Virus record (IMG/VR): IMGVR_UViG_3300047483_000550
Location: 1 to 55,453 of that record
Source: a virus
DNA: 55,453 bases
Direction: 5' to 3' (one strand)
In this document: in pieces, positions 29,267 to 37,312 of the stretch
Position numbering within the stretch: position 1 is the stretch's first letter
Layout: each line of letters starts with the position of its first letter
Translations under genes and position numbers: made by a program
The notes under the pieces: generated by a model
Databases searched by the model: none
What the model was told of the DNA's origin: nothing
The model's input: the letters and a program-made list of their open reading frames with translations, nothing else

Positions 29267-29898
29267 TGAAGAAACTTTTAGATGTCAGACATCTTATTAT
29301 TGTTATTCTGATTTTAATTGCAATCGTGGAATTGATGAATCCTAAAGGATTTATGCCACATAGAACAATTTTAAAGATTGACTCAATCCCATATGCTGTA
29401 CACGACACAATACCTGTTGATAGTTTAGTTGAGGTGGAAGTTGAGGTGGAAGTACCTGTTGAAGTTGAGAGGAAAGTAGAGGTACCTATTGTCCAACCTG
29501 TCGACACTAACGAAATACTAAAAATATACTTCACAAAAGTACCACATAAAGAAGTATTAGTATTACCCAATAATCAAGGTACAGTAACAATTATTGATAC
29601 GTTATCTAAAAATTCAGTGGTTAATCGTAAATTTATTAGTGATATAAAGAGAATGATAGTTAAGGATACCATCTACACTAAAGAACCTAAAAAGAGTCAA
29701 GTATTTTTTGGATTCAATGGTGGGTTTAGTAGTCCTGACTTAGTTTCACATATAAGTACGGGGGTGTTGTTTAAAACAAAAGAGGATAAAATATTTCACG
29801 TGGATTTAGGTGTGGCAAATAGAACTACAGACGGTGTTAACGGAACATTTACACCTTATATTGGTGGAGGTGTTTATTGGAAAATAAAATTAAAATAA
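29266..29898 (+). CDS. Membrane-anchored protein with VEVEVPVEVE spacer and beta-rich C-terminus
   Basis: A 210-residue protein with an N-terminal hydrophobic anchor (residues 10-25, LIIVILILIAIVELM), then a periplasmic-type spacer with DSLVEVEVEVEVPVEVERK (about 53-71). The C-terminal part (about 145-210) alternates polar and hydrophobic residues with Gly and aromatics (FFGFNGGFSSPDL, YIGGGVYWKIKLK), which looks like a few outer-membrane-type beta strands. It is coupled by a TAATG-type overlap to the previous gene, so the three genes form one cassette. Linking inner and outer membranes is the inferred job. A role in superinfection exclusion cannot be excluded. Confidence 0.55.
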   Translation: MKKLLDVRHLIIVILILIAIVELMNPKGFMPHRTILKIDSIPYAVHDTIPVDSLVEVEVEVEVPVEVERKVEVPIVQPVDTNEILKIYFTKVPHKEVLVLPNNQGTVTIIDTLSKNSVVNRKFISDIKRMIVKDTIYTKEPKKSQVFFGFNGGFSSPDLVSHISTGVLFKTKEDKIFHVDLGVANRTTDGVNGTFTPYIGGGVYWKIKLK

Positions 29899-29917
29899 CA
29901 ATATACTAAATCTTAGT

Positions 29918-30370
29918 ATGAGAACATATTTATTATTCCTATTTGGGGTATTTGAAGATCACGGAGACGTTGAATTTTTTTGTTTAGATGTTTTGGGACA
30001 AGCACAATCAATAAATTCGGTTCGTTATGTTATTGAAAACAATCAAAACGTGATAGTAATTTTTGATTCAAACGTAGACCACGGTAAGTTATCCGAAGAA
30101 ATTCACGAATTAACAAAAAATGACAGTGTTAAATTTTATTTCCTATTTGAAAAGAATTCATTAGTTAGTGTGTTCCTACCTGACACCGTCAATGATTTCA
30201 TTTTTAAACCATCATCAATGGACCCATTAATGATGAAAATTCAATATACAAAATATAGTGAGGAACCACAAATATTTGATTTGGACTCCATTTTAGAAAA
30301 AATCGAGGAATATGGTGTTGAAAGTTTAACACCTTCAGAAAAAAAATTTCTCGATAATTTTGCAAAGTAA
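29918..30370 (+). CDS. Unknown protein with SLTPSEKKFLDN C-terminal motif
   Basis: A 150-residue protein of unknown family. The first 90 residues look like an alpha/beta domain (YLLFLFGVFEDHGDVEFFCL; NVIVIFDSNVDHGKLSEEIH). The C-terminal 28 residues, DSILEKIEEYGVESLTPSEK and KFLDNFAK, match a short helical hairpin motif that is often found at C-termini of Bacteroidota proteins, including rhomboid-type proteases, and supports a Bacteroidota host or gene exchange with one. No catalytic residues are visible. Confidence 0.6.
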   Translation: MRTYLLFLFGVFEDHGDVEFFCLDVLGQAQSINSVRYVIENNQNVIVIFDSNVDHGKLSEEIHELTKNDSVKFYFLFEKNSLVSVFLPDTVNDFIFKPSSMDPLMMKIQYTKYSEEPQIFDLDSILEKIEEYGVESLTPSEKKFLDNFAK

Positions 30371-30411
30371 TTCTTTTTTTGTATTTTTAATTATTAAACC
30401 ACACCACAACT

Positions 30412-31221
30412 ATGGCCAAATCTACTATTACCAACACCGACGAAATCCAACAATACATTAAGGATATTCGTAAAATTCCGGTTATTTCACATCTTAGACA
30501 AGAAGAAATTTTTGAGGCGTTAAACGATAAAAAAACGGATAAGACAACTAGAAAGTTATTAAATGATGAATTGGTAAAAGGTAATTTACGATTTGTCATT
30601 TCGGTTGCAAAAATGTATCAAAACCAAGGTATGGATATTATGGATTTAATATCTGAAGGTAATATTGGTTTGATGAAGGCGGCGGATAGATTTGACCCAA
30701 CGAGCGGTTTGAAATTTATTTCATATGCTGTTTGGTGGGTTAGACAATCAATTATGGCATCACTAAATGAGAATGCAAGAACTATTCGACTACCGTCTAA
30801 TTTAGTACAAGAGGCTCAGAAGGCGAAAAAAGAAGAAACAAACGAGGAAGATAAATTCCACATTAATAATAGTGACGAACCCACCTCAAGTAATTTACCG
30901 TATTGTGTGGGGTTATATAAAGAAATTAATGAAGAAGGTGACCAATTAATTGATGTGATTCCTAATGTTGACGCAGAAAGACCCGACGCAATGGTAAATT
31001 CTCCTGAAGAGATTAAGAAAAAAGTGGCAGCAATGTTGAGTGTATTAGATGAAAGAGAGAAAACGATTATTGAAAGATACTATGGATTAACCGGTGTAGA
31101 GTCTAATTTAGAAGATTTAGGTGAAGAGTTTGGTTGTACAAAAGAACGTATTAGACAATTACGTGATAAGGCAATTAAGAAACTAAGAAATGAGAGTTTC
31201 GGTCTCTTAAACTATTTATAA
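30412..31221 (+). CDS. RNA polymerase sigma-70 family factor (RpoD-like)
   Basis: This 269-residue sigma factor shows region 1.2 (TDEIQQYIKDIRKIPVISHL), region 2 (GNLRFVISVAKMYQNQGMDI, then DLISEGNIGLMKAADRFD and KFISYAVWWVRQSIMASL), a shortened region 3 (ARTIRLPSNLVQEAQKAK) and region 4 (EREKTIIERYYGLTG, then LGEEFGCTKERIRQLRDKAI). It ends in FGLLNYL, like the LLKAYL tail of Bacteroidota primary sigma factors, so it appears derived from a host-type RpoD rather than from T4 gp55. It would redirect host RNA polymerase; the recurring TATTTATA motif in the window is the obvious candidate target (inference). The gene's last codons contain such a motif (31213-31220). Confidence 0.9.
   Translation: MAKSTITNTDEIQQYIKDIRKIPVISHLRQEEIFEALNDKKTDKTTRKLLNDELVKGNLRFVISVAKMYQNQGMDIMDLISEGNIGLMKAADRFDPTSGLKFISYAVWWVRQSIMASLNENARTIRLPSNLVQEAQKAKKEETNEEDKFHINNSDEPTSSNLPYCVGLYKEINEEGDQLIDVIPNVDAERPDAMVNSPEEIKKKVAAMLSVLDEREKTIIERYYGLTGVESNLEDLGEEFGCTKERIRQLRDKAIKKLRNESFGLLNYL
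31213..31220 (+). promoter_or_regulatory. TATTTATA motif inside the end of the sigma gene
   Basis: Exact motif formed by the last codons (Tyr-Leu-stop) of the sigma gene, 4 nt from the ATG at 31225; the same spacing as three other sites. Confidence 0.45.
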
Positions 31222-31224
31222 TGT

Positions 31225-32880
31225 ATGAATAATAATTGGTTAAAAACTTTAGTGGCCCTTGCTGCGATTTTAATTGCTGGTAGTGCCGCTTATTTCTCTG
31301 TGACGGGTTTAGGTGTACTATTTAGTGGTGCAGCGATTGCGGTTATGGTAATGGCGAGTTCATTGGAATTTGCTAAGTTAGTAACGGCCACCTATCTTAA
31401 ACAAGAGTGGGACCAAATTAGAGGTTTGAATAAATGGTATTTAACATCTGCCGTGGTTATTTTAATGTTAATAACTTCCGCAGGCATTTTTGGTTATCTA
31501 TCAAATGCGTTTCAACAACAAAATTTAAAGTTAGAACAAGTACAACGTGAAATTGACGTTTGGAATAATAAAATTAAATTAACTAATGACCAAATTGTCA
31601 CATTACAAGGTCAACAAAAGGATTTGTCAAACACTCAAAACACTTTAATTACGAAAGGTAATGTTAATAGTCGTTTAATACGATCCGCAGATAATAGAGA
31701 TAGACAATCAACAAAAATTTCTAATAAAATAAATGTACTTCAGGATTCTATCGTTGTATATAATGGCAAGATAAATGAAATTAAAAATAATAACATTGAA
31801 ATTGAGAGGGAAGTTGGTGGTTTCAGGTTTGTTGCCGACGCATTTGGTGTTGAATTAAATTCAGTTGTTAAATTTTTTATCATACTAATTGTTGTTGTGT
31901 TTGACCCATTGGCGGTTGCGCTTATTATTTCGTTCAACCAATTATCAATTGGTGGTAAACGAAAAGAAGACGAGATTAAACCGATTTCAGAACTATTATC
32001 AAACCCTGAAGATTTAAAAGAATTCGTTGATGAGACCGCAAGAATTAAATTATCACAAGAGGACTTGAATAAACTTGAATCTATCCTACTAAATCCATCA
32101 GTACCCAACGAAAAATTAAAAGAGGCGGCACAAAGATATAGTGACGAAGTTAGAGAAAAACACACTCATATTGAGAACTTTATAAGTGACGAGGAAATTC
32201 TAAAAAGAGCACAAGAAATTCAAATGAAAAAAACATTTGAAAGAATGGAACAGATTGAGAAATATAGGGAATCGTTACACGGACCTATTTTACCTGAAGA
32301 TGAACCAATAGGAGCTTTAGCCAATAGTGGAATTAGAGAAAAATTAGAACGTGAAGAATTTGAAAGAGATGAGGAACCTTATGCGGGACCAATTGTTAGT
32401 GATGATTTTACGGTAGAACCTAATAATGCATTTGAAATGACGGAACAAATTCAAAATAATTTCAATGAGGAAGATTCTATTTGGGACGTCACATTAATGG
32501 ATGGGTTGGAAGATGAAGAATCGTTTTTAACTGATGAAGAATTACAAAATATTTTCCACGAAGAATTAACAGTTGAGGAAGAAAATCAAAATTTTTCCAC
32601 AATGGAACCAATTTTGGAAAATAATTTCCAAGGTAATGACGAATCCATCACCTCAATAGATGAATCAATCAATGATGAACCCGAATTAACATTCAATGAC
32701 GATTTTATATCTGAGGCAATTGATGAATTTAATAGTGAATCTTTAATAGATGAACCGACCTATCAATCGGAAACAAAAGAAATTGACCAAATGTTGGATA
32801 TTGTCAATAATGTCATTGATAAAGATGTCGAGGAAGAACCCCAAACGTCACCTGAAGAGGATGACGAAAAAAAAAACTAG
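31225..32880 (+). CDS. Membrane protein with coiled coil and acidic C-terminal tail
   Basis: A 551-residue protein. Hydrophobic segments at residues about 7-26, 30-48 and 71-92 are followed by a coiled-coil loop (QNLKLEQVQREIDVWNNKIK onward) and a further membrane segment at about 213-235 (FFIILIVVVFDPLAVALIIS). The rest is a long, strongly acidic cytoplasmic tail rich in Glu/Asp/Asn. This arrangement occurs in phage membrane proteins, but I know no defined function. The 0-frame ends at a stop codon directly following the slippery sequence A AAA AAC (32871-32877); a -1 shift would add about 91 residues. It begins 3 nt after the sigma gene. Confidence 0.75.
   Translation: MNNNWLKTLVALAAILIAGSAAYFSVTGLGVLFSGAAIAVMVMASSLEFAKLVTATYLKQEWDQIRGLNKWYLTSAVVILMLITSAGIFGYLSNAFQQQNLKLEQVQREIDVWNNKIKLTNDQIVTLQGQQKDLSNTQNTLITKGNVNSRLIRSADNRDRQSTKISNKINVLQDSIVVYNGKINEIKNNNIEIEREVGGFRFVADAFGVELNSVVKFFIILIVVVFDPLAVALIISFNQLSIGGKRKEDEIKPISELLSNPEDLKEFVDETARIKLSQEDLNKLESILLNPSVPNEKLKEAAQRYSDEVREKHTHIENFISDEEILKRAQEIQMKKTFERMEQIEKYRESLHGPILPEDEPIGALANSGIREKLEREEFERDEEPYAGPIVSDDFTVEPNNAFEMTEQIQNNFNEEDSIWDVTLMDGLEDEESFLTDEELQNIFHEELTVEEENQNFSTMEPILENNFQGNDESITSIDESINDEPELTFNDDFISEAIDEFNSESLIDEPTYQSETKEIDQMLDIVNNVIDKDVEEEPQTSPEEDDEKKN
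32871..32877 (+). other. Slippery heptamer A AAA AAC, candidate -1 frameshift site
   Basis: The 0 frame reads GAA AAA AAA AAC TAG. The heptamer A_AAA_AAC is one of the strongest known -1 slippery sequences, and it is followed immediately by a stop. The -1 frame stays open to 33152. A 10-A run also makes an assembly indel possible. Confidence 0.55.
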
Positions 32881-33152
32881 AGTCCCAAACGGAAACATTG
32901 GAATTGGAAATTTTACCGATATCAATAGGAGATATAATAACCCCAACGTTAGAATTTCAAGACTCTAAAGAGGAGAGTGAAAATCTTTATTGGGAAGTAT
33001 CCGATGACGTTAACCCAAATCAAGTCATTTATGACATTGAGAATAACGAAGTCATTATACCAACATCGGAGGATGAAATAACGGTTACACCTGAGCCGGT
33101 AAAAAAAGTAATATCAAGAAATGTTAGTTCACGACGTAGAAGTTTTAGATAG
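32877..33152 (+). CDS. -1 frame extension of the membrane protein
   Basis: This open frame has no ATG near its beginning; its first usable start is TTG at 32898. In the -1 frame, codons after the slip read LESQTETLELEILPISIGD, then acidic, Asn/Glu-rich sequence (SKEESENLYWEVSDDV) in the same style as the tail of the 551-residue protein, ending in a basic patch SSRRRSFR. The continuity of composition argues that it belongs to the same polypeptide, either through programmed frameshifting or because of an indel in the A10 run. The next gene's ATG at 33121 lies inside its 3' end, which supports the frame being translated. Confidence 0.5.
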   Translation, partial: LESQTETLELEILPISIGDIITPTLEFQDSKEESENLYWEVSDDVNPNQVIYDIENNEVIIPTSEDEITVTPEPVKKVISRNVSSRRRSFR

Positions 33153-33741
33153 CGATAAATTAAACATAATTCGTAAGAAATCTAAGAAAACTCAAATTTT
33201 CCTATACGATACACAAAGAAGATCTGACGATTTTATCAATATGATAAAGTACAGAAAGAATGGGTTGTACGAAGACGTACCCCATTTTGTTGTTTCTAAG
33301 CTAGGTATGGTTTATCAATTATTTGACACTGATTATAGTTCCGTTACATTTGGGGAACCTAATGATGATAAGAAGATAATTAAAATTGCAATTGAGAACT
33401 TAGGTTGGTTAAATAAAAACACTATCACAGGAGTTCTTAATAATTGGATTGGTGACCCGTATAGGTCTGAACCATATATCCGTAATTGGAGAGGTCATTA
33501 TTTTTGGGATAAATATGGAGAAACCCAACTTTCATCTATTTCTGAGTTATGTGAATTTTTATGTGATAAACATAATATCTTTAAACAAGTGGTCCCATCT
33601 CAGGGATATTTAGAAAACGTATCTAATTTCAAAGGAATTGTATGTAAATCTAATTTTTCAACTATTTATACAGATATAAACCCATCATTTAATTTTAGAA
33701 TATTTTTTAACAATGCAAAAGAAACAACCATCGACGTATGA
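33121..33741 (+). CDS. Amidase_2/PGRP-like protein, possible endolysin
   Basis: A 206-residue protein whose central part resembles N-acetylmuramoyl-L-alanine amidase type 2 folds: IFLYDTQRRSDDFINMIKYR, then VPHFVVSKLGMVYQLFDTDY (the HFVV...G.VYQL motif with the first zinc-type His), a strand-helix KIIKIAIENLGWL and WRGHYFWDKYGETQLSSISE with a further His and the Q..S...L helix. The C-terminal part is less typical. Not all zinc ligands can be matched with certainty, so it may be an inactive or diverged amidase. It could be the lysis enzyme working with the membrane trio at 28582, or a virion-associated wall hydrolase. Confidence 0.6.
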   Translation: MLVHDVEVLDSDKLNIIRKKSKKTQIFLYDTQRRSDDFINMIKYRKNGLYEDVPHFVVSKLGMVYQLFDTDYSSVTFGEPNDDKKIIKIAIENLGWLNKNTITGVLNNWIGDPYRSEPYIRNWRGHYFWDKYGETQLSSISELCEFLCDKHNIFKQVVPSQGYLENVSNFKGIVCKSNFSTIYTDINPSFNFRIFFNNAKETTIDV

Positions 33742-34243
33742 TCAAACAAAGAAAATGTTGAATACATTAAGAAATCTTAATGAATCAAAATTTTCATATC
33801 GTACTTTATCAGAACAAGTGAATACACAAGAACCGATAGATTCGGAAAATAACGAACCAAAACAACAGGAAAGAGGGTTTGTTGTAATTAACGACGTTGA
33901 GGTGAAAATGTTATCATCTGATGAGGCAGATATGGAATTAACAGATGAACAAAAAGAATCAATTTCTGGGTTAATTGATAATTTCAAACAACAAGTGTCA
34001 CAAATTGTCGATTTTCAACCTGGTATGACCATTAATTCAAATCAAATTAGATTAGACGGTAAGTTAACTGACGAAGACATTAGTTTTGTTTTAATTGCTG
34101 GTGAGGATAGTGGTACATTCATTAATGCGGAAATGTTAAAATTAGAAAATAACGTTGGGTTAATGTTAGAAAAATTGGTAAAATTTGAAGAGACTTTTAA
34201 AACTTCATTAGAACCATTAATTCAAAATAGAAATAATAACTAA
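33713..34243 (+). CDS. Unknown acidic protein
   Basis: A 176-residue acidic protein with no recognised family. Its ATG lies inside the 3' end of the preceding gene (29-nt overlap) and its stop overlaps the next ATG (TAATG), so it is part of a coupled run of genes. The N-terminus is a polar helix (YDQTKKMLNTLRNLNESKFS), the middle holds a short beta region (GFVVINDVEVKMLSSDEA) and the rest is helical with Glu/Leu repeats (LENNVGLMLEKLVKFEETFK). Head-assembly proteins can look like this, but there is no direct evidence. Confidence 0.6.
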   Translation: MQKKQPSTYDQTKKMLNTLRNLNESKFSYRTLSEQVNTQEPIDSENNEPKQQERGFVVINDVEVKMLSSDEADMELTDEQKESISGLIDNFKQQVSQIVDFQPGMTINSNQIRLDGKLTDEDISFVLIAGEDSGTFINAEMLKLENNVGLMLEKLVKFEETFKTSLEPLIQNRNNN

Positions 34244-34482
34244 TGGCACTTACTGACGTAGATAAAAAAGAAATAGAAAGAATCACTAGAAAGGAAATCA
34301 AGGATTTTATGGATTCGACTCAGGCTCATAAGATTGTTATTAAACAAGTACAACAAGAGTTGGGAACAAAAAAGATTGATGATAAAATAGTTGATTTATC
34401 GACCAAAGTCGTCGTTGAATTATTTAAAACACTTTGGCAAAGAAAATCATTTTGGGAAAGTGCATTAAAATCAGTTAAATAA
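34243..34482 (+). CDS. Small helical protein, unknown
   Basis: A 79-residue, mostly helical, Lys/Glu-rich protein (KKEIERITRKEIKDFMDST; IVDLSTKVVVELFKTLWQRK). It overlaps both neighbours through TAATG junctions and is therefore probably a real coupled gene. No family is recognised. Confidence 0.6.
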   Translation: MALTDVDKKEIERITRKEIKDFMDSTQAHKIVIKQVQQELGTKKIDDKIVDLSTKVVVELFKTLWQRKSFWESALKSVK

Positions 34483-35318
34483 TGAAATATACGAAACCTA
34501 ATTTTAATGAAGAGTGGTCTGAGGCCTTACGTTATCGTGAATTTGAAAAAATGGGTAAAAAAGGGTGGTTAGAAGTTGCACAAAATAATTTTGAAATTAG
34601 TAATTACGACAACATCAAAGGTGTTTTAAGTAATATTGATTTAGATTTTGAAAATTTAGAAGACGATAAGAAAAAAAGATTTGAAGAGGCATTTGAAAAA
34701 GGTGAAGTTGAAATACCGATAGTAGTTAAATTTAGTGACACTGATTATGATTTATTAGGGGGTAATACGAGGTTGTCAGGTTTGTTACTAAAAGGGATAA
34801 ATCCGAAATTGTGGGTTGTTGATTTAACTGAGAAAAACAAACCTATGGAAGTTGATGAGACCGACAGTGGGTCATCGGGGTCTTTCGAAGGACCGTTAAT
34901 GGGAGGTGGGAATCAACAAATTATTAGGAAGAAAATAACATCAATCCCAAATATGGATTTGGATGAAGTAACCGACGCGAGTTCTTCGGGTTCGTATGAT
35001 GTTCCAGCATTTGGAACAACGTCAAAAGGTCGTAAAAATCCATTAAAAATCGATGGTCCTGATAGTATATATAAAGGTAGGGCGGTAAAAGATAAGAATT
35101 TTCCTAAATGGGGAGGTCCTGACAGTGTTTTTGTGAAGGTTAAAGAAAAGTGTAAAAAATATCCTTATTGTAATCAGGGGAATACCGGTGCAATTGAATT
35201 CGTGAGTGAAAATAAAGAAATAAAGGATACAATTAATGAGATATCAAAGAAATACGGAATTTCATATAAAGAAATTGAAAAAATTGTATTAAATGATATT
35301 AACAAGATATTTATTTAG
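34482..35318 (+). CDS. ParB/sulfiredoxin-like domain protein
   Basis: A 278-residue protein. Residues about 68-110 contain EIPIVVKFSDTDYDLLGGNT then RLSGLLLKGINPKLWVVDL, the core of the ParB-like nuclease/NTPase fold, in which the GNTR box binds nucleotide. The upstream helix (EEWSEALRYREFEKMG) fits this fold. The C-terminal half is a flexible Gly/Ser-rich region with repeated GPD-x-[IV][YF] boxes (GPDSIYKG and GPDSVFVK) and a Cys pair (KCKKYPYCNQG). The ParB-like domain in phages occurs in DNA-modifying, transcriptional or core proteins; its role here is not determined. Confidence 0.65.
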   Translation: MKYTKPNFNEEWSEALRYREFEKMGKKGWLEVAQNNFEISNYDNIKGVLSNIDLDFENLEDDKKKRFEEAFEKGEVEIPIVVKFSDTDYDLLGGNTRLSGLLLKGINPKLWVVDLTEKNKPMEVDETDSGSSGSFEGPLMGGGNQQIIRKKITSIPNMDLDEVTDASSSGSYDVPAFGTTSKGRKNPLKIDGPDSIYKGRAVKDKNFPKWGGPDSVFVKVKEKCKKYPYCNQGNTGAIEFVSENKEIKDTINEISKKYGISYKEIEKIVLNDINKIFI

Positions 35319-35320
35319 AT

Positions 35321-36580
35321 ATGAAAGTAAGTGAATTAAGACAAATTATAGAAAACATCGTTTCAGATGAGGTTAAGAAAACCATAATCAGTGAGTCGGA
35401 AAACACACAGAAAGAGGTTTATCACATAAAATGTGAAGGTGTGCCATTAGGTACTTATGAAACTCAGGAAGATGCTGAAAATGATATGGATAAATTTAAA
35501 GAAATGCATCCAGGTAAAGAATTAATCATTGAGAAGGGTGTTTACGAATCTCACGAAGATATGTTAGATAAACTTGACGAAATGAATGACCAATTAGAAG
35601 AAACAGACAATATGGAAAATACACAACCAATGGAAGGTAATGAGTTCTCAGGAGCCCTTAAGGCGGCTAAAGATGCTGGCGAAAAAACGTTTTCGGTAGG
35701 AGGTAAAGAATATGATGTGGAAGAATGTTGGACTAAACAAATGGACGAGGAGTTAATTGGTGGACAAAAGAAGTTAGACAAAAACCATAACGGTAAAATA
35801 GACGGACAAGATTTTAAAATTTTGAAAGGTCAAAAAGAAGAACCAAAAGAAGAGGAAGAGTGTAATGAGTGTGGGAATAGTGAAATGAAAGAAGAAACTT
35901 GTGAAAAATGTGGTAAAGACGTTTGTGAATGTAATAGTACAATGAACGAAAGTAAAAAGAAAACGTTACGTTTAAAAGAATCTGAATTAATTGCACTAAT
36001 CGGTAGAATGGTTAATGAATCGATACCCGGTTTAGATGCCGCAAAAAAATCACACGTCGAAAGTGGTAAAGAAAATAAAGAAAATTTATCCGCAGTTGAG
36101 AAAAAAATCTCAACGTCAATGAGTTTTGACGGTAATGATAATCCTGAATTCCCGAAGGCAATAGGTAAAGGCGAAAAAGTTGCAAGACAAAATACTAAAG
36201 AGCAGGACGATGAAGTGGCAAAGAATTTTGCCGGTTTACAAAATTTAGATTACGATATTGAACCATCTGATCAATTTAAGAAAAGGTTAAAAATGGCATT
36301 AGAGGGAGATACTATTATGGGTAACGCCTCAACAACTGAGAAACCATCAATTGAACCTACAAATGGTGCCGATAAAGGTAAAGAGTCAGAAGAAAAATCG
36401 GGTAATACTATTAAAACCGACACTGCTAAAAAATTAGAAAAACAAGCAATAGATAGAAAAGAAGATAAGGATAATAGAGAGTTATATCCAAAACAATCCG
36501 TTCCTGTTAAAACAAAAAATATCAACGAAGAAGTTGAGAAAATGAAAAGAATGTTTAACTATAACGAAAAAACTCAATAA
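35321..36580 (+). CDS. Acidic modular protein with Zn-ribbon-like and EF-hand-like motifs
   Basis: A 419-residue, highly charged protein. The N-terminus (KVSELRQIIENIVSDEVKK) is echoed at about residue 213 by RLKESELIALIGRMVNES; such short amphipathic segments recur in phage proteins and may target them to a common partner. Residues about 150-165 form a Ca-loop-like sequence (DKNHNGKIDGQD) of the dockerin/EF-hand type. Residues about 182-207 have Cys pairs CNECG, CEKCG and CEC that could bind zinc. The C-terminal half is Lys/Glu-rich and probably disordered, ending with EEVEKMKRMFNYNEKTQ. A head-core or scaffold role is possible but unproven. Confidence 0.6.
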   Translation: MKVSELRQIIENIVSDEVKKTIISESENTQKEVYHIKCEGVPLGTYETQEDAENDMDKFKEMHPGKELIIEKGVYESHEDMLDKLDEMNDQLEETDNMENTQPMEGNEFSGALKAAKDAGEKTFSVGGKEYDVEECWTKQMDEELIGGQKKLDKNHNGKIDGQDFKILKGQKEEPKEEEECNECGNSEMKEETCEKCGKDVCECNSTMNESKKKTLRLKESELIALIGRMVNESIPGLDAAKKSHVESGKENKENLSAVEKKISTSMSFDGNDNPEFPKAIGKGEKVARQNTKEQDDEVAKNFAGLQNLDYDIEPSDQFKKRLKMALEGDTIMGNASTTEKPSIEPTNGADKGKESEEKSGNTIKTDTAKKLEKQAIDRKEDKDNRELYPKQSVPVKTKNINEEVEKMKRMFNYNEKTQ

Positions 36581-36627
36581 TATCTTTTTTTTATTTTCAT
36601 TTCTACTTATATTACATTATAAAGAAT

Positions 36628-37083
36628 ATGGAAGAGAGAGAGAGTTATTTAGAGTTGTCAATATCTGAAAGTTACAAACAACAAATCGATATTTGGTACC
36701 GAGCATATAATATAAGTCGTGAGAAGATTAATCTCTTCTACGACTTTCTTATTTCATTATATGAGTTAATTGATACCACATATTTAGGTTCGGATGTGTT
36801 GATAAGTTACGAAGATCAAAAAAATCATTTTACTTGGTGTTGGGATAAGACAATTGAAAATTTCAGTAAAGAAAAAATTCACTTTAAAGAACACGATAGT
36901 GCTTACCAATACTTCCTCAATTTTTTTATTGAGGCGTTTTATTACAATCAAATGGACAATAACGTAATACGAATTAGTGATTATTTCTATGTGTTATTCA
37001 GTTTTAAACATCGTAAATCTAGGTCGGAACTAGATATGTTAAGTGAAATCTATAAATTACTCGAACAAAACTTGAAAAAGTAA
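36628..37083 (+). CDS. Unknown Tyr/Phe-rich helical protein
   Basis: A 151-residue protein of unknown family, rich in Tyr and Phe (FYDFLISLYELIDTTYLG; YQYFLNFFIEAFYYNQ) and mostly helical. It has a standalone leader after a 47-nt AT-rich gap with TATATTAC upstream (about 36608-36615), compatible with an early promoter. No motif suggests a function. Confidence 0.55.
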   Translation: MEERESYLELSISESYKQQIDIWYRAYNISREKINLFYDFLISLYELIDTTYLGSDVLISYEDQKNHFTWCWDKTIENFSKEKIHFKEHDSAYQYFLNFFIEAFYYNQMDNNVIRISDYFYVLFSFKHRKSRSELDMLSEIYKLLEQNLKK

Positions 37084-37123
37084 AATTTTTTCCATATATT
37101 CATATTAAAAACCGAATAAAAAT

Positions 37124-37312
37124 ATGGAAACCTTAAAACAAATCAAGGAATTAGTAGAAAAGATGTCGGTCGATACTCAAAAAGTTTATGATAGGGGTAA
37201 TCGTAGCGCATCAATCCGAGCAAGAAAATATGCTCAGGAAATTAAATTACTAATTGCGGTGTATCGTAAGGATATATTGGAAGAAATGAAAAGACACGAT
37301 GGAACAGATTAA
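37124..37312 (+). CDS. Histone H1-like (Hc1-type) DNA-binding protein
   Basis: A 62-residue basic helical protein. It has the pattern of the Bacteroidota histone H1-like proteins: a helix LKQIKELVEKMSVDTQKVYD, then GNRSASIRARKYAQEIKLL, where those proteins typically have GNKAAG-x-RARKA, and a last helix YRKDILEEMKR. The long Lys/Ala-rich C-terminal tail of chlamydial Hc1 is absent, as in the short Bacteroidota forms. It would bind DNA non-specifically and compact phage or host DNA. The following small gene overlaps its 3' end by 14 nt. Confidence 0.68.
   Translation: METLKQIKELVEKMSVDTQKVYDRGNRSASIRARKYAQEIKLLIAVYRKDILEEMKRHDGTD

Noticed and set aside
32750-32968. 72-codon + strand frame with very basic composition
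   Set aside because: It is the third frame over the acidic tail of the membrane protein (GAA/GAT read as AAG/ATG etc.) and spans the slippery site without any coupling evidence.
33663-33670. TATTTATA inside the amidase-like gene
   Set aside because: Located 43 nt from the next ATG within coding sequence; such words are expected by chance in DNA this AT-rich.
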